A stretch of 64,000 nt of DNA from Streptomyces sp. STR69. Lineage in GTDB: Bacteria; Actinomycetota; Actinomycetes; Streptomycetales; Streptomycetaceae. The notes beneath the pieces are model-generated. The model had not been told where the DNA came from and did no database searches. It worked only from the letters and a program-made list of their open reading frames with translations. A program made the position numbers and the translations under genes. Below are positions 40,610 to 48,920 of the stretch, in pieces (the stretch's first letter is position 1; every line of letters begins with the position of its first letter). The DNA is taken from NCBI RefSeq assembly GCF_024519455.1, contig NZ_JALJRY010000020.1, positions 62,001 through 126,000 of the forward strand, in the 5' to 3' direction.

Positions 40610-41776
40610 CTACTGAGGTGTCCGGTTCGCCTCGGCCGGCGCGCGGTCGGCGGGACGGTCGGGAAGGGCGAGCTGCCTGCCGAACCTCCGTGCGGCGAGG
40701 AGCGCGAGCAGGGCCGTGAGTGCCGCCAGCGCGGCGAGAACGGCCAACAGCCCCGCCGACCAGGGCGGCACGGCGGTGATCCGCAGCGCCTGGGACAGTC
40801 GCGTGGAGTGGAACCGTCCGTCGAACAGCTGGATCGCCGCCAACGCGGCCGGTACCACCGTGGACACGGCCAGCACGGGCAGCCCGCCGTGGAACACCAG
40901 CGCCGGCGCCAGCAGGACGCACAGGATCGAGACCCCGAGCGCGAAACCGTAGGCGGCACCCGAGGCCCCGTCCCGGTGCAGCGGGAAGTAGGACAGCCCG
41001 CACAGCAGGAGCGCCGCCGCCGCGAACAGCCGGGGCCAGACCGGGAGTTCGGCGCGCCGAACCGCCGTGCGCGCAGGCCGTGGACGTCGTCGGCGAGCCG
41101 GACGCTCACCCGGGTGCTCCGGCCCGTGCGTGCCCGCCGGGACAGGTCCGGTCGCCTCCGACCTGGCGGCGGCCTGAACGGTGGACCGATCTGCCGCCGC
41201 TCCCGCGGCCCGGACGGGTGCGTCCTGTTCCTCGGCCAGGCGGCCGATCAACTGGACGAGTTCCTCGACGGGTCGGCCGGCCGCGGCCCGTACCGCCTCC
41301 TCGCCGCAGTGCGGTTCCAGCGGAGCCCGGTGCAGCAGGGCCATCAGCCGGGTGACCTCCTCCACCGGTCGGCATTCGGCCGCCGCGCGGATCGTTTCGT
41401 CGGCGGAGTCGAGATGGCGCGGTGGCTGCGTCAGCAGGGTCACGAGGCGCGTCACGTCCTCCACGGACCGGTCCACACCGATCGTCCGCAGGGCGTCGAC
41501 GGTGGCCTGCGCGTACTTCGGTGACTGCTCCAGCAACGTGATGAGCTGGAGGACCTCCTCCAACGGCCGGTCGGTGACGGCGGCATGCACCAGGCTGTGC
41601 ATCGGATCGACGTACTCACCCTCGGAGCCGCGCTGAGTGGGACCCTCCTGCGACGGACGTGCTGTCGGCGGCGATCCGTCGGTGGGCCCTCCGTCGGAGG
41701 GCGCGAGCGGGTGGACCGCGCTGCCTTGAGGTATTTCGTGTTGGTCCGGGCTGGGCGGGAAAGAGCGGGTGGTCAT
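40610..41776 (-). CDS. membrane protein with tandem helical repeats, unknown function
   Basis: A 388-aa protein with three parts. Residues about 1-50 are disordered. From about 50-175 are four imperfect repeats, each with an R-[PS]-[VL]-E-[ED]-V or L helix: RPLEEVLQLITLLEQSPKYA, RSVEDVTRLVTLLTQPPRHL, RPVEEVTRLMALLHRAPLEP, RPVEELVQLIGRLAEEQ. After an Ala/Arg-rich linker come four to five membrane spans (LFAAAALLLCGLSYFPLH, YGFALGVSILCVLLAPALVF, LAVLAALAALTALLALLAA). I place the start at ATG 41776 because GGAG precedes it; ATG 41788 is possible. Confidence 0.75.
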   Translation of the reverse strand: MTTRSFPPSPDQHEIPQGSAVHPLAPSDGGPTDGSPPTARPSQEGPTQRGSEGEYVDPMHSLVHAAVTDRPLEEVLQLITLLEQSPKYAQATVDALRTIGVDRSVEDVTRLVTLLTQPPRHLDSADETIRAAAECRPVEEVTRLMALLHRAPLEPHCGEEAVRAAAGRPVEELVQLIGRLAEEQDAPVRAAGAAADRSTVQAAARSEATGPVPAGTHGPEHPGERPARRRRPRPARTAVRRAELPVWPRLFAAAALLLCGLSYFPLHRDGASGAAYGFALGVSILCVLLAPALVFHGGLPVLAVSTVVPAALAAIQLFDGRFHSTRLSQALRITAVPPWSAGLLAVLAALAALTALLALLAARRFGRQLALPDRPADRAPAEANRTPQ

Positions 41777-41959
41777 GCTCGGCTCCATGAAGAGGGTGAT
41801 GCTGCTATCGCCCCCCGAAGCGCGATGAACAAGCTGATCCTGTCCAGTAGTAGGCGCCTGCCGTCCGCGCCGCCACGCGGATGGGCCACCCGTGTGACGT
41901 ACGCAGGTCACACATCCCGGCACGGGCCTGATTGACGGTCCGGAGAGCCGCGCCGTACG

Positions 41960-42090
41960 CTCCCCCTGTAGTGATGGCATAAGGAAGCTGGTGGAATTCC
42001 AGCACGGTCGCGCCACTGTGAGCCCGCCGCCGGAAGGTGGTGGGCGAGTCAGACACTGAACCCTCACTCGCCCGTACACGCAAGGGACGC
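41960..42090 (+). promoter_or_regulatory. cobalamin riboswitch upstream of cbtB-cbtA
   Basis: A clear cobalamin core: AAGCTGGTGGAATTCCAGC, ACGGTCGCGCCACTGTGAGC, and GCGAGTCAGACACTG about 45 bases on. The GGTGGAATTCC...CGCCACTGT pattern is the canonical B12-riboswitch centre and GAGTCAGA is the downstream box. It ends about 25 bases before the TTG start of CbtB, so it could act by blocking translation. The gap upstream (41777-41959) is otherwise featureless. Confidence 0.93.
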
Positions 42091-42113
42091 ACGATCCCGA
42101 AGGAGGGCTCACC

Positions 42114-42329
42114 TTGAGCAGCATTTCCACATCCCGTCCGGTGTCCACGCCGGTTGTCCTGCCGATCTCGAAGTCGATCGTCTGGCTGGTCGGTACCGCG
42201 CTGATCGCGCTGGCCGTCTACTACTTCATCGGTGTCGACCAGGGTGCCGTGTCGGTGTTCGGCAACGACATGCACATCCACGAGTTCGTCCACGACGCCC
42301 GCCACTTCCTCGGCTTCCCCTGCCACTGA
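42114..42329 (+). CDS. cbtB: CbtB, small His-rich subunit of a cobalt/metal transporter
   Basis: A 71-aa protein with one membrane span (SIVWLVGTALIALAVYYFIG) and a His-rich C-terminus (MHIHEFVHDARHFLGFPCH) that could bind a metal ion. This combination, TTG start behind AGGAGGG and the adjacent CbtA gene identify CbtB. CbtAB is a predicted cobalt transporter regulated by B12 in many bacteria. It is under the riboswitch described above. Confidence 0.93.
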   Translation: MSSISTSRPVSTPVVLPISKSIVWLVGTALIALAVYYFIGVDQGAVSVFGNDMHIHEFVHDARHFLGFPCH

Positions 42330-42365
42330 CCCTCCGCCGGCACCTGGACGTACGGACAACTCGAC

Positions 42366-43232
42366 ATGGAAAAGAAGCTCATACTGCGCGGCGTCCTCGC
42401 CGGCGCAGTCGCGGGCCTGCTCGCCTTCGTGTTCGCGCGGATCTTCGCCGAACCACAGATCGCCAAGGCCATCGACTACGAGAGCGGTCGTGACGCCGCC
42501 CAGAACGCGCTGGACAAGGCCGCGGGGCTGCCCGTCGAGGGCGCCGACCCCGATCTGTTCAGCCGCACCATCCAGGCCAATGTGGGCATCGGCGTCGGCA
42601 TGGTCTTCTTCGGTATGGCGATGGGCGCGCTGTTCGCCGTCGCCTACACCGTCTGCCTCGGCCGCACCGGCGGTCTGCGGGCACGCAGCCTCGCGCTTCT
42701 CGTCGCCGCCGGCGGATTCCTCGGCATGTACCTGGTGCCGTTCCTGAAGTACCCGGCCAACCCGCCCGCGATCGGCCACGAGGAGACCATCCAGCAGCGC
42801 GGCGCCCTGTACCTGATCATGGTCGTGTGCTCCGTCGCCTTCCTCGCGGGCGCGGTCTACCTCGGCAAGCGGCTCCAGGCCCGCTTCGGCAACTGGAACG
42901 CCGGCCTCCTCGCCGGTGCCGCCTTCGTCGTCGCGATCGGGATCGTCATGCTGCTTCTGCCGCAGCTCGGCCATCTCTCGTACAACAAGGCCAACTTCGG
43001 CAACCACGCCACCGAGACGCCGCTCCCGCTGACCGACTCCAAGGGCCACATCGTCTACCCGGGCTTCCCGGCCGACGTGCTGTTCAACTTCCGCTTCTAC
43101 TCCGTCGCCGCGCAGCTCATCCTCTGGACGGCCCTCGGCCTGATCTTCGCCCCGCTCGCCGAACGCCTCCTCCGGCCCGCGCGCCCGGACGCCACCACCC
43201 CGTCACAGGAGCCGGACCCCGTCCCGGCGTGA
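42366..43232 (+). CDS. cbtA: CbtA, membrane subunit of a predicted cobalt transporter
   Basis: A 288-aa membrane protein with about six spans: LRGVLAGAVAGLLAFVFARI, VGIGVGMVFFGMAMGALFAV, LALLVAAGGFLGMYLVPFLK, LYLIMVVCSVAFLAGAVYLG, AFVVAIGIVMLLLPQLGHL, and a last SVAAQLILWTALGLIFAPL. The KYPANPPAIGHEETIQQR loop and the VPFLKYP motif mark CbtA. It starts 36 bp after cbtB in the same transcript. Cobalt supply fits B12 control; the transport reaction has not been shown for most members. Confidence 0.93.
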   Translation: MEKKLILRGVLAGAVAGLLAFVFARIFAEPQIAKAIDYESGRDAAQNALDKAAGLPVEGADPDLFSRTIQANVGIGVGMVFFGMAMGALFAVAYTVCLGRTGGLRARSLALLVAAGGFLGMYLVPFLKYPANPPAIGHEETIQQRGALYLIMVVCSVAFLAGAVYLGKRLQARFGNWNAGLLAGAAFVVAIGIVMLLLPQLGHLSYNKANFGNHATETPLPLTDSKGHIVYPGFPADVLFNFRFYSVAAQLILWTALGLIFAPLAERLLRPARPDATTPSQEPDPVPA

Positions 43233-43267
43233 CCAACTCCCCACGACGAGCTCGGTGATCGAGGAGA

Positions 43268-43354
43268 TCACCGCGCTCGGTCCGTCACACTGTGCGGGCG
43301 ACTCCCGAGGAAGTAGTCGTACACGTGGGCCGATGGGGGTTTGCTCGTGTCCAT
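43268..43354 (-). pseudogene. remnant of a DUF574-type SAM methyltransferase
   Basis: A 28-codon piece reading MDTSKPPSAHVYDYFLGSRP then HSVTDRAR and a stop. This is the start of the Streptomyces PF04672-type methyltransferase family (usual form: D-T-x-x-P-x-x-A-x-V-Y-D-Y-x-L-G). Nothing beyond the first about 25 residues remains. The gap to the SDR gene and to cbtA shows no other coding. Confidence 0.6.
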
Positions 43355-43471
43355 GCCGTCCGCACCTGATTCGGCAGCTGTCATTCCGGTCCCCCTGTGA
43401 TCCGTCGGCGGGCAGTGTGCCTGACGCCCGTAACTCGATCTCCAACTGGCCGACATCCACAGGGTGTTGGA

Positions 43472-44251
43472 CTAGTGCACGGAGAACCCGCCGTCGACGA
43501 AGACCGACTGCCCGGTGACATAGGCGGAGGCGCGGCTCGCCAGGAACACCGCGGCGCCCGCGAAGTCCTCGGCAAGTCCGTTGCGCCCGACCATCGTTCG
43601 GGCGGCCAGCGCCGCCACCTTCTCGGGGTCGTCCGACAGCCGCGCGTTGAGCGGGGTCATCACGAACCCCGGCACCAGCGTGTTGCAGGTGACGCCGTAC
43701 GGCGACCACGCCTCGGCCTGCGACCGGGCCAGCGACTCCAGCGCGCCCTTGGACACCCCGTAGGCGCCGCTCTGCACGAACGCGCGATGCGCCTGCTGGG
43801 AGGTGATGTGGATGATCCGCCCGAAGCCCCGCTCGGCCATACCGGGACCGAAGCGCTGCCCCAGGAGGTAGGGCGCCTCCAGGTTCACCGCCATCGTGGT
43901 GTCCCACACGTCCTCGCCCAACTCGCCCATCGGTGGCCGGAGGTTGATCCCGGCGCTGTTCACGAGAATGTCCGGCTCGCCGAACATCCCGGCCGCGGCC
44001 TCCGCCGCCGTACGCACCCCGTCACGTGTCCCCAGATCGCCGCTCACCCACGCCGCCCGGCATCCCTCCGCCACCAACTCGTCGACAGCAGCGGCCAGTT
44101 CCTCCTCCTTGCGGGCGACTACGACGACCCGGGCCCCCGCCCGCGCGAGCGCCCCGGCGATCGCCCGCCCGATGCCGGAACTACCGCCCGTCACCACGGC
44201 CACCCGGCCGTCCAGCGAGAACATGTCGAAGAGATAGTCACGAGAGATCAT
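43472..44251 (-). CDS. short-chain dehydrogenase/reductase, glucose-dehydrogenase-like
   Basis: A 259-aa classical SDR. Cofactor site VVTGGSSGIGRAIAGALARA near residue 20, NSAGIN near 95, catalytic Ser in IIHITSQQAH, Tyr-x3-Lys in SGAYGVSKGALESLAR, and the C-terminal AYVTGQSVFVDGGFSVH. The Arg-Lys region after the second strand (VVVARKEEEL) suggests NADP. It is divergent from the antitoxin gene. A sugar or hydroxy-acid substrate is possible; no neighbour indicates which. Confidence 0.92.
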   Translation of the reverse strand: MISRDYLFDMFSLDGRVAVVTGGSSGIGRAIAGALARAGARVVVVARKEEELAAAVDELVAEGCRAAWVSGDLGTRDGVRTAAEAAAGMFGEPDILVNSAGINLRPPMGELGEDVWDTTMAVNLEAPYLLGQRFGPGMAERGFGRIIHITSQQAHRAFVQSGAYGVSKGALESLARSQAEAWSPYGVTCNTLVPGFVMTPLNARLSDDPEKVAALAARTMVGRNGLAEDFAGAAVFLASRASAYVTGQSVFVDGGFSVH

Positions 44252-44338
44252 CACCGCAGCCTAGGCGCCCGCCCCCGCGATCCGGTCCCGGGGGACGGGC
44301 CTCTCGCACCGACGGCACCAACTAGGTACCATCGAGGT

Positions 44339-44575
44339 ATGCCATCACTGAACGTGTCCTTCACCGAAGAGGAACTCGACGGAGTGCGTGCCGCCGCCGC
44401 GGCCGAGGGGAAGAGCCTCAAGCAGTACCTGCACGACCTCGGCGTCCGCGAGATGCAGCGCGGCCGGTTCGTCGCCGGCGCGTCCGCGTGGGCCGAGCGG
44501 CTGCGCGGCGAGTTCGACGACGCCTTCCCCGAGGAGGTGCCGCCCTCCGAGCGCGGTGGGGCCGCGGCGGCCTGA
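44339..44575 (+). CDS. antitoxin of a Fic/Doc-type toxin-antitoxin pair
   Basis: A 78-aa protein beginning PSLNVSFTEEELDGVRAAAA and EGKSLKQYLHDLG, a ribbon-helix-helix-like DNA-binding N-terminus, followed by a helix with SAWAERLRGEFDDAFPEEVP, the acidic segment expected to cap the toxin. The frame overlaps the toxin start (TGATG). Streptomyces genomes carry this arrangement as a toxin-antitoxin system, with autoregulation through the RHH part. Confidence 0.75.
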   Translation: MPSLNVSFTEEELDGVRAAAAAEGKSLKQYLHDLGVREMQRGRFVAGASAWAERLRGEFDDAFPEEVPPSERGGAAAA

Positions 44576-44952
44576 TGCACCTGTACATCGACGTCTCCTG
44601 GCTGCTCGACGTCCAAGAGGCCGCCCTCTCCGACGAGGACATGTCGGTCTCGGACTACTCCGCGCTCGTGGCCGCCGTAGCCAGGCACAAGACCAAGCTG
44701 CCGACCCTCGCCGCCGCCGACCCGGACGCTGCTTGGCGGGCCGCCGCGCTCATGCACACCATCGTGCGCCTGGAGCCGCTGCCGCACCGCAACAGCCTGT
44801 ACGCCGCGTTCGTCGCCGCCCAGTACATGGGCCAGTCCGGCGAGGGCATCGACCCGCCCTACGGCGCCCTCTCCGAACTCGTCCGCAAGATCCGCGACAC
44901 CCGCGTCGGGGTCGTGGCCGTCGCCGACCAGCTGCGCTCCTGGAAGGTCTGA
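44575..44952 (+). CDS. Fic/Doc-family toxin component (degenerate)
   Basis: A 125-aa protein of the fic family toxin component seen in actinobacteria: MHLYIDVSWLLDVQEAAL, SDYSALVAAVARHKTKLP, AALMHTIVRLEPLPHRNSLY, AAFVAAQYMGQSGEGI. In active Fic/Doc enzymes the centre reads H-x-F-x-[DE]-[GA]-N-[GK]-R; here it reads PLPHRNSLYAAF, retaining a His and Asn but not the Lys/Arg-phosphate loop. It may use a different activity or be a weakened toxin. One-base overlap with the antitoxin supports co-translation. Confidence 0.72.
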   Translation: MHLYIDVSWLLDVQEAALSDEDMSVSDYSALVAAVARHKTKLPTLAAADPDAAWRAAALMHTIVRLEPLPHRNSLYAAFVAAQYMGQSGEGIDPPYGALSELVRKIRDTRVGVVAVADQLRSWKV

Positions 44953-45010
44953 CCTGGTCCTTCCCGGATCCCCGCGACCGGGTGGCCGTACCTCTGCGTA
45001 CGCTGGTCCC

Positions 45011-45967
45011 GTGTCAGCCGCCCGCCTCCGCCGTGTCGCCGTCCTCGTCCTCGAAGGCGCCAAACCGCTCGACGTCGGTATCCCCGCGCAGGTCTTCACG
45101 ACACGGGCGAGCATGCCGTACGAGGTGCGGCTGTGCGGTGCGGCTCCCGGTCTGGTCACGGGCGGCGACGGCCTGTCGTACCACGTCGCCGACGGCCTCG
45201 ACGCGCTGACCTGGGCCGACATCGTCTTCGTCCCCGGCTACCGGTTCCCGGACCGTGAGGACCCGCCGCAGACTGTCCTCGACGCGCTGAACACCGCCCA
45301 CGACCGGGGCGCACGGCTCGCCGCGATCTCCACGGGCGCCTTCGCACTCGCCGCCACCGGCCTGCTCGACGGCAAGCGCGCCACGACCCACTGGCACTAC
45401 ACGCGGGCACTCGCGGCGAAGTACCCGCTCGTCAAAGTCGACGAGAACGTCCTGTTCGTCGACGAGGGCAGCATGCTGACCTCGGCGGGCGCCGCCTCCG
45501 GCATCGACCTCTGCCTGCACATCCTGCGCGGCGACCTCGGAGTGGCCGCCTCCAACCACGCGGCCCGGCGTCTGGTCGCGGCCCCCTACCGCAGCGGCGG
45601 CCAGGCGCAGTACGTGCCGCGCAGCGTGCCCGAGCCGCTCGGCGAACGGTTCGCCGCCACCCGCGAGTGGGCCCTGCACCGACTCGGCGAGCCCCTCACC
45701 CTCGAAACACTGGCCCGGCAGGCCGCGGTCTCACCGCGCACGTTCTCGCGGCGCTTCGTCGACGAGACCGGTTACACGCCGATGCAGTGGGTCATGCGCG
45801 CCCGTATCGACATGGCCCGCGAACTGCTCGAACGGTCCGAGCGCAGCGTCGAGCAGATCGCCGCCGACGTCGGCCTCGGTACCGGCGCGAACCTCCGGCT
45901 GCACTTCCACCGCCTGCTCGGCACCACACCGAGCGAGTACCGGCGCACCTTCGCCCAGGGGGAGTAG
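45011..45967 (+). CDS. GlxA-type AraC regulator with DJ-1/PfpI domain
   Basis: A 318-aa regulator. The N-terminal DJ-1-like domain (RRVAVLVLEGAKPLDVGIPA, IVFVPGYRFPDREDPP, AAISTGAFALAATGLLDGKR, ATTHWHYTRALAAKYP) has Ser-Thr-Gly at the elbow where proteases have a Cys, so it acts as a sensor. The C-terminal AraC HTH is LTLETLARQAAVSPRTFSRR and SVEQIAADVGLGTGANLRLH. Family members control catabolic genes; the GAPDH gene downstream in the same direction is not obviously a target. Start GTG 45011. Confidence 0.93.
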   Translation: MSAARLRRVAVLVLEGAKPLDVGIPAQVFTTRASMPYEVRLCGAAPGLVTGGDGLSYHVADGLDALTWADIVFVPGYRFPDREDPPQTVLDALNTAHDRGARLAAISTGAFALAATGLLDGKRATTHWHYTRALAAKYPLVKVDENVLFVDEGSMLTSAGAASGIDLCLHILRGDLGVAASNHAARRLVAAPYRSGGQAQYVPRSVPEPLGERFAATREWALHRLGEPLTLETLARQAAVSPRTFSRRFVDETGYTPMQWVMRARIDMARELLERSERSVEQIAADVGLGTGANLRLHFHRLLGTTPSEYRRTFAQGE

Positions 45968-46078
45968 CCGAGGCCCCGCGACCGCCTTGGCGAAATCCTT
46001 TTGAACCATGGCGATCACGCCACTGTCACCGACCGTTGCCGCGCGGGAGCCTGGTGTGGAACCGAAGGGACTTCACTT

Positions 46079-47077
46079 ATGACTCGCATCGCCATCAATG
46101 GATTCGGCCGCATCGGACGCAATGTGCTGCGCGCCCTGCTCGAACGCGACAGCTCCCTCGAAGTCGTCGCCGTCAACGACCTTACCGAGCCCGCCACTCT
46201 GGCCCGGCTGCTCGCCTTCGACACGACGTCCGGCCGGCTCGGCCGTCCCGTCTCCGTCGACGGAGACACCCTTGTCGTCGACGGTCGGCGCATCAAGGTG
46301 CTCGCCGAGCGCGAACCGGCGGACCTGCCCTGGGCCGAGCTCAATGTCGACCTCGTCCTTGAGGCCACGGGCCGTTTCACCTCCGCCAAGGCGGCCCGCG
46401 TCCACCTCGACGCGGGCGCGCGCAAGGTGCTCGTCAGCGCGCCCTCGGACGGCGCCGACGTCACGCTCGCGTTCGGGGTGAACAACGACGCCTACGACCC
46501 GGCCACGCACACGATCGTCTCCAACGCCTCCTGCACGACCAACGCGTTGGCACCCCTGGCCGCGGTACTGGACGAACTCGCCGGTATCGAGCACGGTTTC
46601 ATGACCACGGTGCACGCCTACACGCAGGAGCAGAACCTGCAGGACGGCCCGCACCGGGACGCCCGCCGTGCCCGTGCCGCCGCGGTCAACATCGTGCCGA
46701 CCACGACGGGCGCCGCGAAGGCGATCGGTCACGTCCTGCCGAACCTCGACGGCAAGCTCTCTGGCGACTCGATCCGGGTGCCCGTACCGGTGGGCTCGAT
46801 CGTCGAGCTCAACACCACGGTTTCCCGAGACGTGACCCGCGAGGACGTGCTGGCGGCCTACCGCACCGCGGCCGAGGGACCCCTCGCGGGCGTCCTGGAG
46901 TACTCCGAGGACGCGCTCGTGTCCTCCGACATCACCGGCAACCCGGCCTCGTCGATCTTCGACTCGGCCCTCACCCGCGTCGATGGCCGCCATGTGAAGG
47001 TCGTCGCCTGGTACGACAACGAGTGGGGCTTCTCCAACCGGGTGATCGACACCCTGGAACTCCTCGCCGCCGGCTGA
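46079..47077 (+). CDS. gap: type I glyceraldehyde-3-phosphate dehydrogenase
   Basis: A 332-aa glycolytic enzyme (NAD-dependent oxidation of glyceraldehyde 3-phosphate). NAD motif INGFGRIGRNVLRALL, catalytic Cys in VSNASCTTNALAPLAAVLDE, His in TVHAYTQEQNLQDGPH, and WYDNEWGFSNRV at the C-terminus. All residues required for activity are present. This is likely a second gap copy standing alone rather than in a gap-pgk-tpi operon, so it may serve a specific condition. No regulatory site was identified. Confidence 0.95.
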   Translation: MTRIAINGFGRIGRNVLRALLERDSSLEVVAVNDLTEPATLARLLAFDTTSGRLGRPVSVDGDTLVVDGRRIKVLAEREPADLPWAELNVDLVLEATGRFTSAKAARVHLDAGARKVLVSAPSDGADVTLAFGVNNDAYDPATHTIVSNASCTTNALAPLAAVLDELAGIEHGFMTTVHAYTQEQNLQDGPHRDARRARAAAVNIVPTTTGAAKAIGHVLPNLDGKLSGDSIRVPVPVGSIVELNTTVSRDVTREDVLAAYRTAAEGPLAGVLEYSEDALVSSDITGNPASSIFDSALTRVDGRHVKVVAWYDNEWGFSNRVIDTLELLAAG

Positions 47078-47157
47078 CCGAGACAACGCGGGGCGGGCGT
47101 CGGGATGCGGGTGACCACTGTCCGCCGACGCGACCGGTGCTGCCGTAGTGTCTGGCC

Positions 47158-48225
47158 ATGTCCGAGTCGCCCCGCCCCGTTCCGCTCGCGCCCGCCGTGC
47201 CCCGCCGAGCCCGTGAACTCGGGCTCGGTGCAGGTGAGTTGCCCACCGGGACGCACAACGCGATTACGGACGTGCCCGGCATCCGGGTCGGGCACACCAC
47301 ACTGATCCGCCCGCCGCACGTGCACAGCGGCGTCACCGCGATCGTGCCCGAAGGAGTGGGCCCCGCAGGCCCGTTGCCCGCCGGGGTGTTCGCGGGCAAC
47401 GGCTACGGCAAGCTCCTCGGCACCACGCAGATCGCCGAACTCGGCGCGCTGGAAACCCCGGTGCTGCTCACCTCGACCCTGTCCGCCTTCCGGGTCGCGG
47501 ACGCCCTGGTCGGCTGGGTCCTGGAACGGCCCGAGGGGGCGGACGCCCGGAGCGTGAACCCCGTGGTGGGGGAGTGCAACGACGGTCTCCTGTCCGACAT
47601 CCGGTCGCGTCCGGTCCGCGAGGAACACGTCCGCGCCGCGCTCGACACCGCGTCCACCGGGCCGGTCGCCGAGGGCTCGGTCGGCGCGGGCACCGGGATG
47701 ACCGCGCTCGGTTTCAAGGCCGGTATCGGCACCTCGTCGCGACGCGTACCGCTCGCGGGCCGGGAGACGACGCTCGGCGTGCTGGTGCAGGCCAACTTCG
47801 CCGGCACCCTCCGGGTACACGGCCGTACGGTCACTCCCGGCGACGTGGGCGTCCCCACCGAGGAGTCCGACTTCGGTCCGGAGACCGGCTCCTGCATGGT
47901 CGTGGTCGCGACCGACGCGCCCCTGGACGCCCGCCAACTCACCCGGCTCGCCCGCCGCGCCGTCTACGCACTGGCCCGGGTCGGTGCGGGCTACGGCCAC
48001 GGCAGCGGCGACTACGGCCTCGCGTTCGGCACCCGTCCTCTGGGCACGCCCGCCGGACCGGCGGTGGTGCCCGATGCCGGGCTGGATGTCCTCTTCGGCG
48101 CGGTGCTGGACGCCGTGGAAGAGGCGGTGCTGAACTCACTGCTGACCGCGACCCGGGTGACGGGCCCGCGCGGGCACACCCGTTGGCCGTTGCCCGCGGC
48201 AGCGCTGCTCAGTCTGCTGCGGTGA
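47158..48225 (+). CDS. P1 family (DmpA-like) self-processing aminopeptidase
   Basis: A 355-aa member of the L-aminopeptidase D-esterase/DmpA family, which self-cleaves before a catalytic Ser. ITDVPGIRVGHTTL, VFAGNGYGKLLGTTQIAELG, VVGECNDGLLSDIRS, and the processing site GPETGSCMVVVATDAPLD, where Gly-Ser precedes the new N-terminal Ser, are visible. The conserved LARVGAGYGHGSGDY follows. It overlaps the convergent GNAT gene by 17 bp. Beta-peptide or D-amino-acid amide substrates are known for the family; the native substrate here is unknown. Confidence 0.9.
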   Translation: MSESPRPVPLAPAVPRRARELGLGAGELPTGTHNAITDVPGIRVGHTTLIRPPHVHSGVTAIVPEGVGPAGPLPAGVFAGNGYGKLLGTTQIAELGALETPVLLTSTLSAFRVADALVGWVLERPEGADARSVNPVVGECNDGLLSDIRSRPVREEHVRAALDTASTGPVAEGSVGAGTGMTALGFKAGIGTSSRRVPLAGRETTLGVLVQANFAGTLRVHGRTVTPGDVGVPTEESDFGPETGSCMVVVATDAPLDARQLTRLARRAVYALARVGAGYGHGSGDYGLAFGTRPLGTPAGPAVVPDAGLDVLFGAVLDAVEEAVLNSLLTATRVTGPRGHTRWPLPAAALLSLLR

Positions 48226-48712
48226 GGTTGCGCTCGTACCAAGTGCCTTGCTTGCCACCGATCTCGGCCGGGAGTGCGCGGCCGACCGGGACGAACCCGG
48301 TCTTGGCCAGCACCTTCTGAGACGCGGTGTTCGCGTCCGAGGTGGCCGCCCGCAGCGTACGCAGACCGTGTCGTGTCGCCGCCAGCCGACACAGCTCTTC
48401 GACGGTCGCGGTCGCCACGCCCTGCCCGGCGACGTGCCGTGCCACCCGGTAGCCGAGGTCGGCGCTGCCGCCCTCGACGAGGTCGAACAGGTTGAACCTG
48501 CCGAGGACCGAGCCGTCCTCGGCGACGAGCACATGGAAGGCGCAGACTCCGGCTTCCTGCTCGGCCAGCAGGGCGTCGTACCGGTCGGTGAAGTGCTCGA
48601 AGTAGTCGTCGCCGCGGTCGGTGACGGAGGCGGCGAAGTAGGCGCGGTTCGCCAGCTCGAAGGCCAGGACCGCCGGGGCGTGATCGGCGCGCAGCCGCTG
48701 CAACTCGGGCAC
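48209..48712 (-). CDS. GNAT acetyltransferase (RimJ/RimL-like)
   Basis: A 167-aa GNAT fold. It reads LRADHAPAVLAFELANRAYF, VLVAEDGSVLGRFNLFDLVE, the acetyl-CoA loop DLGYRVARHVAGQGVATATV, LRTLRAATSDANTASQKVLA and FVPVGRALP, all RimJ-like. The start at 48712 is a GTG. It is convergent with the peptidase gene. The acceptor is unknown. Confidence 0.9.
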   Translation of the reverse strand: MPELQRLRADHAPAVLAFELANRAYFAASVTDRGDDYFEHFTDRYDALLAEQEAGVCAFHVLVAEDGSVLGRFNLFDLVEGGSADLGYRVARHVAGQGVATATVEELCRLAATRHGLRTLRAATSDANTASQKVLAKTGFVPVGRALPAEIGGKQGTWYERNLTAAD

Positions 48713-48750
48713 CGCCCGACTCTACCCAGGCGGGCCACCTGCGCGGCAAG

Positions 48751-48905
48751 TCACTTTCTGACGAGGAAACAGGTCCCGTCCGCGTCCCGTATCTCCGGCA
48801 CACCCAGGTAGCCGAGGTCCTGTACGAAGCGCTGCCGTGACACCGGGGCGTCGCCGGCCGAGTGCGGCGTGCATCTCCCAGACCGCGGGGACCACGTCCA
48901 TGACC
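48751..48905 (-). pseudogene. short C-terminal remnant, possibly VOC/glyoxalase-like
   Basis: A small piece ending in GDAPVSRQRFVQDLGYLGVP then EIRDADGTCFLVRK and a stop at 48751. A preceding segment in another frame reads DVVPAVWEMHAALG. Together they look like the end of a small enzyme with one frame change and no N-terminus; the parent family is not certain. Confidence 0.25.
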
Positions 48906-48920
48906 GCGGGGGCCGGTGCC

